NCBI GenBank assembly: GCA_963772585.1
Contig: CAVYXV010000007.1
Coordinates: forward strand, 1-64,000
From: CAVVXN01 sp963772585
GTDB taxonomy: Bacteria > Planctomycetota > PLA2 > JAEUHO01
Reading direction: 5' to 3'
DNA: 64,000 bases
Below, in pieces: positions 1 to 7,539 of this stretch. The position numbers and the translations under genes were made by a program. Within the stretch, counting starts at the first letter, position 1; each line of letters begins with the position of its first letter. The notes under the pieces were generated by a model. The model was not told the origin of the DNA. It made no database searches and saw only the letters and a list, made by a program, of their open reading frames with translations.

Positions 1-2
1 TA

Positions 3-500
3 GTTGGAGCAGGCCTAGCTTGGCTTTATGCCCCGTACGTCCAAGAGCACGGAACTGTCTTAATCGGTGTCAAGGCGAGAGTCCTGCGTGCGCCGGATGG
101 CCCTCCTCTGCCTGGAGTCGAGCTTCTTGCCGCAGCCTCTAGTCGCCAGTTGCATTCAAGGGAGTGGCGCGCCAATGTCCGCCGGCAGATTGACGCGGAT
201 TCGTGGAACGTGCTCCTTCTTAACGTTGCGTACGCCACATCTGATGACGAGGGGCGCCTGGAGGGAGTGCTTCGCGGGCAGTGGTCGCAGTCCGGAAGAA
301 AGCTCCCATTTCTCTGGCGTGTTTTTGAGGTTCCCCCCTACTATGGGGTCGCGGGAGCATGGTTGGAGGACGCGGCGGGCAGGGGCCTCGATCGACCGGC
401 GAATCGGGGAATCTGCAGGAGAGTCAGCACGTCCGGTTGCGTGCTGGACTTCGGAGATGTGGTGTTCGACGAGGGTGCCGTTGGTCCGCCGAGGCGATGA
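3..500 (+). CDS. Hypothetical protein, 5' end outside window
   Basis: The frame is open from the first bases of the window to a TGA at 498-500, so the start lies upstream. The visible 165 residues are a paralogue of the protein encoded at 961-1530. Both have a hydrophobic stretch, then a segment with 'GVKARVLRAPDGPPLPGVEL' in this copy and 'VRARLIHADTGLPASGLVLC' in the other, then W-V-x-P-Y-G-x-A-W, and both finish with '(V/L)LDFG/LDLG'. The 'P-L-P-G-V-E-L' piece resembles the first strand of a carboxypeptidase-regulatory/CNA-B type beta-sandwich, but that is only an impression. I do not recognise a family. An internal ATG at 150 would miss the conserved N-terminal part and is unlikely to be the start. 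Confidence 0.55.
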   Translation, partial: VGAGLAWLYAPYVQEHGTVLIGVKARVLRAPDGPPLPGVELLAAASSRQLHSREWRANVRRQIDADSWNVLLLNVAYATSDDEGRLEGVLRGQWSQSGRKLPFLWRVFEVPPYYGVAGAWLEDAAGRGLDRPANRGICRRVSTSGCVLDFGDVVFDEGAVGPPRR

Positions 501-960
501 GAGTGGTGGTAGAGAGTGTCGTGCTCCCTGCCACGACACTCGGGCTAGCCCGGACTATTTACGAACGAGGGTCTTCGGAGCAGGATTTCGGTCGATCGGG
601 CCTCCGTCGCCCCGCCACGACGTACCTTGCCCACCTCAGGGCTGCGTCGGGGACGTTGTCTTCCTCCATCGAGGGCGATCGGAGCCCGCTTCGGGTCGCC
701 GGGCCGAGTCGGCGGCTGGTGCGGGCAGACCGCTCCCAGGGTCTGGACATGTGAACGCCGAAGCCGGTGCCTCCGGCGCGTGCTACCCCGAGCCCACCGT
801 GTGCAGCTGGCGGGCGAGCTTGCACCAGAGCGGCGTGTCAAGGTTCGGCCGACGAGGCCACCCTGAGTTCGGCCACCCGCGCCACAAGGGGGCGGGGATC
901 CGGCTGGCGTGGCCGATGGCGGCGATGCCGATGGGGAGGGAGGAGGATAGGAGGCTCTCG
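501..960. other. Gene-poor stretch between two paralogues
   Basis: No reading frame here has a convincing start, ribosome binding site and protein-like composition. Several frames stay open only because the DNA is GC-rich. The last 20 bases hold purine-rich Shine-Dalgarno sequence for the next gene (GGAGG near 942-946 and GAGG at 951-954). I see no repeat, terminator or RNA gene. Confidence 0.4.
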
Positions 961-1530
961 GTGCTGGGGATGAAGAAGATGGGGCTAGCTGGGCTAGCCC
1001 TGGCGGCACTTATCACCATGGCGTACTGCCTACCACTGGATCACTACGACGAACGCACGCGATTGACCGTGCGAGTGCGCGCGAGGTTGATTCATGCTGA
1101 TACCGGCCTGCCGGCTAGCGGACTGGTGCTCTGCGTCGGCGGTGAAGCTGTCCGTCTAAGTGACAGCGCTTGGCGGCGCACCGCGTATCGGATCCAAGCG
1201 CCGGGCTACAGCGAACAGAACTCGGGCTGGCTCACGTCGAAAGCGGAGTGCGCGTGCGGTCAATCTGATCAACATGGCCGAGTGGACACCTTCTTTACCC
1301 CCGTCTGGAGTAGGTCCGGTGGTCGTCCACTGCTCTGGGATGGTAGGATCCAAGTTGAGCCGTATCATGGCATCTCCGCAGCCTGGGTGGACGACTTCGC
1401 CTCCGACGTGCATTGGCGCATTGACTTTAGGGCCGGCGAGTGGCTGGTTGATGAGGAACCCGAGCAGGGAGGCACGACGTTTCTCTTAGATCTTGGCACA
1501 GTCCGGCTCCCTGACACGGACGGGAATTGA
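961..1530 (+). CDS. Hypothetical secreted or anchored protein, paralogue of the upstream gene
   Basis: About 186-189 residues. It has a short basic start (MKKM), a hydrophobic segment 'GLAGLALAALITMAYCLPL' that can serve as signal peptide or anchor, then a likely beta-rich extracytoplasmic domain. The start is either GTG 961, six bases after GAGG at 951-954, or ATG 970; the frame is open much further upstream but without a ribosome site. Cysteines occur as 'ECACGQ'. The middle and end align with the preceding gene, so the pair arose by tandem duplication. It stops just before a gene-poor stretch and an IS21 insertion. Function unknown. Confidence 0.55.
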   Translation: MLGMKKMGLAGLALAALITMAYCLPLDHYDERTRLTVRVRARLIHADTGLPASGLVLCVGGEAVRLSDSAWRRTAYRIQAPGYSEQNSGWLTSKAECACGQSDQHGRVDTFFTPVWSRSGGRPLLWDGRIQVEPYHGISAAWVDDFASDVHWRIDFRAGEWLVDEEPEQGGTTFLLDLGTVRLPDTDGN

Positions 1531-1832
1531 GGAGACGCATGTCCGGAAAGTGCTGGGGAACTGCCGCAGGCTAGGCGTTGAACCGGGGGGCCGACTTGTG
1601 GTTTCGGCTGCCCCCTCCACGCGCATTACGCGCAATGGGGTACGCGTCCGGTGATGGCACGTTCCCCCGTTTGCGATCTCGTGGGAGTCTCTCGACCTGG
1701 AGGTGTCCATGGCGAGCCCGCTCAGCGCTACGCCATCCCGGGTGACGCCGCGAAGCACAGCATGACCGTGCCCTCCCACCTGCGAGGGGACCCACCGATG
1801 ATCACGCTTGCGAACAGGAAGGAGGCGAGGCC
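1531..1832. other. Intergenic stretch left of the IS21 element
   Basis: No convincing gene. Frames that remain open lack ribosome sites and have no recognisable domain. The region leads into a small reading frame with a strong Shine-Dalgarno that runs into the IS21 left end. Confidence 0.35.
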
Positions 1833-1922
1833 GTGTCCAGACCCACCGCGGGACGTCGAGTGCTGTGGGTCTGCCCGACCGCCATCAATGCCGTGCCCGA
1901 CGTCAACTACAGAGTTGCGTGA
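1833..1922 (+). pseudogene. 5' stub of a gene cut by the IS21 insertion
   Basis: A GTG at 1833 lies seven bases after the strong Shine-Dalgarno AGGAAGGAGG (1816-1825). It opens 29 codons (VSRPTAGRRVLWVCPTAINA followed by VPDVNYRVA) that end in a TGA at 1920-1922. The TGA sits at the boundary of the IS21 terminal repeat, which begins at about 1923. The strong start signal and the stop falling exactly at the element edge suggest the first codons of a gene truncated by insertion. I could not find the other half beyond the right end at 4578. The coding call is an inference from start signals alone. Confidence 0.3.
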
Positions 1923-1942
1923 ACGACAACTATGCGTGTGCA
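1923..1942 (-). repeat. IS21 left terminal repeat
   Basis: The reverse complement reads TGCACACGCATAGTTGTCGT. This matches the right-end copies TGCACACGAGTAGTTGTCGC (4449-4468) and TGCACACGGGTAGTTGTCGT (4485-4504) with two or three changes. It is the only copy I see at this end and lies outside three palindromes. In IS21 elements such repeats are binding sites for the IstA transposase. Confidence 0.7.
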
Positions 1943-1957
1943 TGCCTCTGGGGGGGT

Positions 1958-2025
1958 TCAGGGGGGGACCCCCCCCTGATGCCTTGCGGGCTGAAAGCCC
2001 GCTCCGCGCCCCCCATGGGGGGCGC
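1958..2025. terminator. Cluster of three palindromes between istB and the IS21 left end
   Basis: Three back-to-back inverted repeats fill the space after the istB stop: 1958-1979 (TCA-G7-A-C8-TGA), 1986-2002 (GCGGGCT-GAA-AGCCCGC) and a perfect 20-bp palindrome at 2006-2025. The second is a compact hairpin. There is no clear T-run. They are placed to block transcription leaving or entering the element, which is common near IS ends. Termination activity is inferred from position only. Confidence 0.45.
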
Positions 2026-2052
2026 GCGCACGGCACTTGGTTTGCAGCACTT

Positions 2053-2847
2053 CTACTTCTCCTCTTCTAGGTCCTGGGGGGTTCTCGTGGTCTTCCGGTT
2101 GCGGCGCTTGGCCTCCTCCTCCCTGTAGCTCGATCCCGTGAGCTCGAGGATCGTCGCGTGGTGCACGAGCCGGTCGATGGCGCATGCCGTCGTCATCGGG
2201 TCCTTGAAGATCTTCTCCCACTGCGAGAACACGAGGTTGCTGGTGATCATCACGCTGCGGCGCTCGTAGCGCGCCGAGAGGAACGTGAACAGCACCTCGA
2301 TCTCCTCGCGATCCTGCTGCACGTAGCCGATGTCATCGATCAGCACCGCCTCGAAGCCATCGAGGCGCCTGATCACCCGTTCCAGTTCCAACTCACGCTT
2401 GGCGATCAGGAGTCGCTGCACGAGCTTGAAGGCGGGGAGGAAGAGCACCGAGCGGCCCTGGCGCACGAGTTCGTGGCCCACGGCACACAAGGCGTGGGTC
2501 TTGCCGCGGCCGGGAAGACCGAAGGCCAGCACGTTCTCGCCGTGCTCGAGGAAGCTTCCCGCGTAGAGCGTGCTCAGCTGCTTGCGCACCTTCGCGGTCA
2601 ACTTCGAGGTGTCCAGCGTCTCCTTCGTCTTCTCCAGGGGCAAGCCGCTCTGTCGAAGCAGCCGCTCGATCCGACGCTCCTGCCGATCGGCCACCTCGCG
2701 CTCGCACAGCTCGGCGAGGAAGCGCTCGTAGCTCCAGCCCTCCTCCGTCGCAAGGCGAGCCACCTCCTCCGAGTCCAGGGCGAACGACGGCAGCTTCAGG
2801 GTCTTGAGGAACAGCCTCAGCCGTTCCCTGTCGCCCGAGCGACTCAT
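2053..2847 (-). CDS. istB: IS21 helper ATPase IstB
   Basis: 264 residues, the usual IstB length. It is a DnaC/DnaA-like AAA+ ATPase that assembles on target DNA and directs the IstA transposase. Walker A is 'GLPGRGKTH' (about 110-118), Walker B is 'LIDDIGY' (about 169-175), and the sensor 'ITSNL' is near 201-205. The N-terminal 70 residues form the helical IstB domain. The start ATG overlaps the istA stop by four bases (ATGA), indicating translational coupling. No disabling change is visible. Confidence 0.92.
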   Translation of the reverse strand: MSRSGDRERLRLFLKTLKLPSFALDSEEVARLATEEGWSYERFLAELCEREVADRQERRIERLLRQSGLPLEKTKETLDTSKLTAKVRKQLSTLYAGSFLEHGENVLAFGLPGRGKTHALCAVGHELVRQGRSVLFLPAFKLVQRLLIAKRELELERVIRRLDGFEAVLIDDIGYVQQDREEIEVLFTFLSARYERRSVMITSNLVFSQWEKIFKDPMTTACAIDRLVHHATILELTGSSYREEEAKRRNRKTTRTPQDLEEEK

Positions 2848-4328
2848 CGGGCCACCTCCTCGCTGGCCTCGGGCGTGAGATCGTCGTACGAACTCAGGTC
2901 CACCTCGGCAGCCGCCACCGCGGGCACGCAGGGTCGCTCGCTCTTCAGCTCCCTCACGACCTCGTCGAGCCGGGGCAGGACCCCCGTGTCGAGGAGCCTG
3001 CGTACCGCAGCCTCCACCGGTCCCTGGCCCGTGTCCTGAGCACGCTTGAGGACCTGCAGGTAGTTCGTGTCAGCCGACCACGTCGCCAGCGAGGCGTCCA
3101 GCCGTTCCCAGGCCTCCCGGAAGGTCGACGTCGGGAAGAGCGCGTCCCGGTAGCGGTAGCGCCGGAACGCGCCCGGCTTCTTCACCATCCACCCGATCAC
3201 GTGACGCCAGTTCACGTTGTGGGCGCCCCGCCCTCGCACGCGCTCCAGCGTGACCTGGTGCTGGCCGCCGAGGTACACCTTCACGCGCGTCTCGTGGACG
3301 TGGACGCGAACCCTCTCCCCGATCAGCCTCGCAGGCACCGAGTACGTACAACTCTTGGCCCGGATCGTGCTCCCACTGCCGACGCGCACGTCAACCACCT
3401 TGTAGTCGGGGAGCCGCCGTACCCCCAGGGGCCGCATCACCGCAAGCTCCTCGGCCAGCCGCGTGCTCCGGCCGCGATTGCCCTTGCGAAGCACGGCCTG
3501 GAGCCACGCCTCGTACGCCGCCAGGCTCTCGAAGTCCCGGCTGCCTCGAAGCAGGAGCTCCTGCTCGAGGTGACGCTTGAGCGCTCCGTTCATCGCCTCG
3601 ATCGAGCCGTTCTGCTCCTTCCTGCCCACCTCCGTGGTGCGGGGCGACATCCCCAGGTGGCGCATCAGCGCCTCGTACTCGTCGTTGAAGACCCACGCCG
3701 AGTCCACGAGATGCGTCGCCGCGGTCGAGTGGTCGGTCTGGTGGTACTGCGGCACATGGCCCAGCTCGAACACCGCGTTCTGCACGCCTTCCGAGAGCGC
3801 CAGGATCGACTCGCTGCGGCACGGCGTTGCCCACCGCCAGTTCGAGTACGGGAGCACCGACACGCACAACAGGTGCGGGAAGGGCTGGCCCTGGATGGTG
3901 ATGCCCAACACCTTGGCGTGGGTGAAGTCCGTCTGGAGGGCCTCGCCCGGGCGGTGGGCCTGGGGGAAGAAGATCTCCTTCTCCGGTCCCTGGGTCGCTC
4001 GCCAGTGCTTGACCCGCCGCTGGAACGTCCGCAGGTGCGCGTCCTGGTAGCGCCCTGGGCGCAGGCCCTGGAGGTGCTCGAAGAGGGCCTTGGCCTCCAG
4101 GGTGGGGGCGTCGGCGAGCATCGCCACCATCGTCGGCCAGTCCTCCGCGAACGGGTCCGGCCGCGTGCGCCAGCTCCGCTCCGCCCCACGCTCCGACGGC
4201 AACGGCCCGCTGACGTACTTCCGGGCCGTGTTGCGGTGCATCCCGGCCCTCATCGCGGCCACCTCCAGGCTCCACCCCCGAGCCCTCTCGGCCCGGAGAC
4301 GGAGCACTTGCTCATCCGTCGTGCGCAT
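2844..4328 (-). CDS. istA: IS21-family transposase IstA
   Basis: 494 residues. An N-terminal helix-turn-helix (about 5-40, 'GWSLEVAAMRAGMHRNTARK') is followed by an RNase H-fold integrase core. The probable DDE triad is D134 in 'LQTDFTHAK', D199 in 'HQTDHSTAAT' and E244 in 'NGSIEAMNGALKRHL'. A C-terminal beta-barrel region follows ('SYSVPARLIGERVRVH'-like). It catalyses strand transfer at the element ends with IstB. It is upstream of and overlaps istB. The right-end repeats begin 72 bases upstream of its start, where its promoter should also lie. Confidence 0.92.
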   Translation of the reverse strand: MRTTDEQVLRLRAERARGWSLEVAAMRAGMHRNTARKYVSGPLPSERGAERSWRTRPDPFAEDWPTMVAMLADAPTLEAKALFEHLQGLRPGRYQDAHLRTFQRRVKHWRATQGPEKEIFFPQAHRPGEALQTDFTHAKVLGITIQGQPFPHLLCVSVLPYSNWRWATPCRSESILALSEGVQNAVFELGHVPQYHQTDHSTAATHLVDSAWVFNDEYEALMRHLGMSPRTTEVGRKEQNGSIEAMNGALKRHLEQELLLRGSRDFESLAAYEAWLQAVLRKGNRGRSTRLAEELAVMRPLGVRRLPDYKVVDVRVGSGSTIRAKSCTYSVPARLIGERVRVHVHETRVKVYLGGQHQVTLERVRGRGAHNVNWRHVIGWMVKKPGAFRRYRYRDALFPTSTFREAWERLDASLATWSADTNYLQVLKRAQDTGQGPVEAAVRRLLDTGVLPRLDEVVRELKSERPCVPAVAAAEVDLSSYDDLTPEASEEVAR

Positions 4329-4400
4329 CCAACCTGCCTCCCTGGGGATACAGGGAAGGCTCCGGCGCCGACCGACACCGCCCCGGCAAGGGGCCCCGAC

Positions 4401-4578
4401 TGCACAGGTGTAGTTGTCGCAGCCCGGAAATCAGGGCTCTGCGGGCGATGCACACGAGTAGTTGTCGCCGGGTCCGGCCCCGCATGCACACGGGTAGTTG
4501 TCGTCGCCAGCTGACCTCGGGTCACTCCGCCCGGATGCACAAGTGTGGATGACGTCGCTGCACAGGGGTAGTTGTCGC
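4401..4578 (+). repeat. Five IS21 right-end terminal repeats
   Basis: Copies of the consensus TGCACA-N4-TAGTTGTCGC lie at 4401-4420, 4449-4468, 4485-4504, 4536-4555 (degenerate, GTGGATGACGT) and 4559-4578. Spacing is irregular (48, 36, 51 and 23 bases between starts). All point the same way, opposite to the single left-end copy. In IS21 such multiple sites nucleate IstA. Five copies is more than the two or three usually described. Confidence 0.75.
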
Positions 4579-4777
4579 CGCGCATGCCGTAGAATGCAAG
4601 GGTGAGAAGTCCGAGCCGGCCTCTGCAGGGTGCGATGCTGGCGGGCGGAGTACGGCGCGCCGCCGCGGCTCAGCACGCGATTGCGGCGGAACCCCCACAC
4701 AGGAGGATGATGGGCTGGCGAGAAGGCCTGCGGCCAGGATCGCTACTTCGTGAGAGCAAGCGGCGGAGCGCGTTGGT

Positions 4778-6157
4778 ATGCGACGTGTCGTAGCGCGGGC
4801 TGTGTTGCTGCTCGCCATCGTCAGCACAATCGCCATTGCTGCTGCACTTTCGACTAAGTCACCCACCGAGTGTGATGGAGATCGAGTCTGCCGGCCTCAT
4901 GAGAACTCCCCTGTTCCCCGGTCCGAGACACCGGGCAGTATCACCGGCAGTGGAAGCGTTTCGGCGTCCTCGTCGCAGGTTAGGGATTCACCGTTTCTGG
5001 CCAGCGAAGAAAATGACCCGTTGGCCATGCTCTCCTCCCTCGGTAGACGATATGGTGTGACCATTGTGACAGGCGGGCAGCAGTACCCGGTGGTACTGAC
5101 TCGCGGGACCATCGATGGGAGCGATCCCGATGAGAGCAGTGTCCGCGAGTACGCACGGGTGTTGGTGCCTGAGTTCAGCCGCTATCCGGTCTCCCTTACT
5201 AGGCGGACAGGATTGCGCCGGATCGTCCTTGCGGGCAGCTTGTCCTATGGGGGGCAATCCAGGAGTGCGATACCGGACTTCAGGAATCGTGCCCTCTTTC
5301 TACGCACCACCGCGCCGCTCAGCCGAGCTGGCTACCCCAGGCCCGAGGATGAGGCGTATCAGCGCCGCGTGCTTCACCACGAGTTCTTCCACATTGTGGA
5401 CCACTTCGACGATGGTCGGCTGTTCTCAGATCCTCGGTGGTCTCGCCTGAATCCGCCAGACTTCAAGTACTCCGGAGGCGGAGCGACCGCACAAGACATC
5501 ACCCACGCCGCATCGGCGGAAACAGGGATGCCGGGCTTTGTAACGCGATACTCCACGACAGGAGTGGAGGAAGACAAGGCGGAGTTGTTCTCCTACGCCC
5601 TCACAGAACCCGAGGTTCTCAAGAAACGAACCTCTCTAGACTCCATCGTGGCGAGGAAGGTCCAACGACTGGCGTGGCTGCTGAGGCGCTTTGACCCGGC
5701 AACGGAGCGTCTCTTCGGGCGAGCGCTCAATGAGCCAGGGCATCAATTGACCCCTTTCCGGGACGCGGGCGTCTGTAAGATGGGCGAACGCTACTCCTGC
5801 CCACTGCTAGAGGATGCGCGGAGTCATCGCAGTGATGTGCTCTTGTACTTCACTCGCGCGGGGGGGACTGGAGGGGGGAAACGCGCGCAGTCCGAGGACG
5901 AGTCGGCCAGCGCCTTCGAGCATATCCTCACGTCCGACACCGTACTGGCGGTGGCCCAGTGCATGCTTTGCCTGCGGTTCACCCTCTCGGAGCCAGAGCA
6001 GGCTACGTTCGCGGCTCAGTTGGGAGTTCATCGCGCGCCGCTGCTGATGGTATGGGAACGCGATGCTCCAAGTCCGATCGTGGTCTCCCAGACGCACACT
6101 TCGATGCAGCTTGCGAAGGCGCTGACGATGTGCGTGGCGGGGCGCGGAGAACGTTGA
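4778..6157 (+). CDS. Secreted zinc metallopeptidase-like protein (HEFFH)
   Basis: 459 residues. The N-terminus (MRRVVARAVLLLAIVSTIAI) is a signal peptide or anchor, followed by a Ser/Pro-rich linker to about residue 75. The core has the gluzincin-type motif H201-E-F-F-H205 and a downstream acidic motif 'EEDKAELFS' (264-272) whose glutamate could be the third zinc ligand. The order matches the HExxH...E plan of putative zinc-binding peptidases that carry 'AELF(A/S)'. The last 120 residues ('DVLLYFTRAG' to 'LLMVWERD') look like a thioredoxin-type alpha/beta fold, with 'CMLC' possibly in it; this is uncertain. Third-position GC is visibly lower than in genes right of 20 kb, suggesting transfer. 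No neighbour shares its operon. Confidence 0.6.
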   Translation: MRRVVARAVLLLAIVSTIAIAAALSTKSPTECDGDRVCRPHENSPVPRSETPGSITGSGSVSASSSQVRDSPFLASEENDPLAMLSSLGRRYGVTIVTGGQQYPVVLTRGTIDGSDPDESSVREYARVLVPEFSRYPVSLTRRTGLRRIVLAGSLSYGGQSRSAIPDFRNRALFLRTTAPLSRAGYPRPEDEAYQRRVLHHEFFHIVDHFDDGRLFSDPRWSRLNPPDFKYSGGGATAQDITHAASAETGMPGFVTRYSTTGVEEDKAELFSYALTEPEVLKKRTSLDSIVARKVQRLAWLLRRFDPATERLFGRALNEPGHQLTPFRDAGVCKMGERYSCPLLEDARSHRSDVLLYFTRAGGTGGGKRAQSEDESASAFEHILTSDTVLAVAQCMLCLRFTLSEPEQATFAAQLGVHRAPLLMVWERDAPSPIVVSQTHTSMQLAKALTMCVAGRGER

Positions 6158-6627
6158 TGAGTGTACGCGCGGCGGACATGGCTGCGGTGAATGATGATGC
6201 AGCGGATAGGCTTCGCCGACACGTCCGCGTGTTTCGGATGCGCGACGGCCGCTCAAAGGCGTGTCCGCGATAGGCTGTTCGGGTTCGCAAGAGGCCTGGC
6301 ATGCGGGCTCTCGCTGGAATGTCCTCAGCCTACTCTGGACGGCGCCAGAGCTACGAAGCAGAACATTCTGGCGAGTCGTGCCGGTTTCTCGCAACGCAGG
6401 GTGGGGGCGTGCGGTCGGGGCCGCCACGGCCCGCATCCCCGTCACCGGTCCCGCGTCGGCGGCCCATGCCCCGGGGTGTCCACCAGAGGCGCTCGTTGGC
6501 AGGGACCGGGTGAAAGGCGGGGACTTCGCCGTACGGTTGCCGGCCTGCCCCAATTGACGACTCCATCCCATAGTGCCCCTCGGCGTCGCCCGCAAAGCCC
6601 GGATTCATGCGGGTCCGACCCCCAAAG
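6158..6627. other. Gene-poor stretch before the tRNA remnant
   Basis: No frame here combines a start signal with protein-like composition, and I recognise no domain in any of the open frames. It separates the low-GC metallopeptidase gene from a tRNA 3' fragment and may be the edge of an integrated element. Confidence 0.3.
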
Positions 6628-6679
6628 GCAGGGGACTCATAATCCCTTGGTTCCAGGTTCGAGTCCTGGCGGGCCCACC
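6628..6679 (+). tRNA. 3' half of a tRNA-Met(CAT) gene, probable attachment-site scar
   Basis: An anticodon arm GGGGA-CTCATAA-TCCCT (anticodon CAT) is followed by a variable loop, a perfect T arm CCAGG-TTCGAGT-CCTGG, and an acceptor 3' strand CGGGCCC plus ACC. A heptamer GGGTCCG at 6611-6617 could pair with the acceptor strand. However, only 13 bases separate it from the anticodon stem, so no D arm fits. A full tRNA is therefore not encoded. A 3' tRNA segment without its 5' half is what integration of a genomic island into a tRNA gene leaves at one end. The complete gene is not in this window. Confidence 0.6.
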
Positions 6680-6948
6680 GCTCCAAACGCCCGAATTCGC
6701 CCGCATGCGCGCATTTTCCGCCCTCCGTGGCCGACCCCGTTTGAGCCCGGGGATTCCCAGTCCCCTCCGCGAGATACCCCCGAAGGGCGAGGAAGGGCGA
6801 GGAGCGGCGAGGAAGTGGCACCAGTCCCCCAAAGTTCCCCCCAAAGTGGCTCTCTGCGTCGGTTCCGGGACCGGGCCCCGGGATCGCGCCCTCCGGTGCG
6901 GCTTGGAGTGACGGAGATGGGCGCGGTGTGGCTGGGCGGGAGATCAGG

Positions 6949-7272
6949 ATGGCAAGGGACTTCGAGTTTCTCTTGAAGGCTGCGGACGAGGACGCCGCCG
7001 AGGACTTCGGCGGCCTCGGCATCCCGTACGACCAGTGGCGCGAAGCGTTGTCGCCCACCACCGTGGAGACCGAGCAGGTGGAGGGATGGGGGAACCTCGT
7101 CCTTCGGATCGAGGGCTGTACGGTGTCGTTCTCCGACGAGCCGGTGGGGATCCAGATCTTCTTCGGCGACACGGACCTGCCCGAGGATCGCGTCGAGGCC
7201 ATCGCCGAGGAGATTCGCCAGCAGGCGGAGTCCTTCGCGGGCAGAAGGGCCGTCCTCGTGCGGATCACCTGA
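6949..7272 (+). CDS. Small acidic cytoplasmic protein, unknown function
   Basis: 107 residues from ATG 6949 (MARDFEFLLKAADEDAAEDF), chosen because a GGCGGGAGA stretch lies just upstream; an earlier in-frame start at 6928 has no ribosome site. The protein is strongly acidic, has no signal peptide or membrane segment, and reads as a compact alpha/beta domain: 'VSFSDEPVGIQIFFG' is beta-rich and 'EDRVEAIAEEIRQQAE' is helical. Its size and charge recall SMI1/immunity-type or other small accessory proteins, but no motif supports that. It sits alone between the tRNA scar and the interrupted GNAT gene. Confidence 0.6.
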   Translation: MARDFEFLLKAADEDAAEDFGGLGIPYDQWREALSPTTVETEQVEGWGNLVLRIEGCTVSFSDEPVGIQIFFGDTDLPEDRVEAIAEEIRQQAESFAGRRAVLVRIT

Positions 7273-7355
7273 ATGGGGGCTGCCAGGATGCACGCGACGG
7301 CCGAGACGACCGGGGTCTCTTCCCGCACGGCCCGCTGCCTTCATCGAGCGAGCGC

Positions 7356-7473
7356 CTAGAGATCGATTACGTGGAACCAGCTCTCCCGGCCCTCGTCATC
7401 GCGGCCGGTTCCCACCAACCTGAAACCCACCGCCTCGAACACCCGCCGAGATCGGTGGTTCCTGGTCCAGATG
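7356..7473 (-). pseudogene. C-terminal part of an interrupted GNAT acetyltransferase
   Basis: It reads 'IWTRNHRSRRVFEAVGFRL' and then ends at 'FHVIDL' with TAG at 7356-7358. This is the typical last helix and strand of a GNAT domain (N-x-R-A-x-R-x-Y/F-E-x-x-G-F). The first part of the same gene is at 8924-9270, on the far side of an IS3 element. Both parts carry the same 16 bases encoding I-W-T-R-N, so they were one gene before insertion. Confidence 0.75.
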
Positions 7474-7539
7474 TGTTCCGTCCCCGACCGGGGTTGACCC
7501 TCGACGACCGTTGGAATCCTCCCGTTGGTTGATCCTACG

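Larger units (their letters stand above)
1923..4578 (-). mobile_element. IS21-family insertion sequence (istA/istB)
   Basis: A complete-looking element of about 2.66 kb. It contains istA (2844-4328) and istB (2053-2847) on the minus strand and is bounded by related 20-bp terminal repeats. The left repeat (1923-1942) is the inverse of the five right-hand copies between 4401 and 4578. Multiple terminal repeats at the ends, two overlapping genes and the istA-istB order are hallmarks of the IS21 family. Exact end bases and the target duplication are not resolved: I see no obvious short duplication at the two edges. Both genes are intact, so the element may still be active. Confidence 0.85.

Noticed and set aside
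6605..6844. Minus-strand frames containing 'QDSNLEPRDYESP'-like text over the tRNA fragment
   Set aside because: This is the well-known false protein read from the antisense of tRNA genes.
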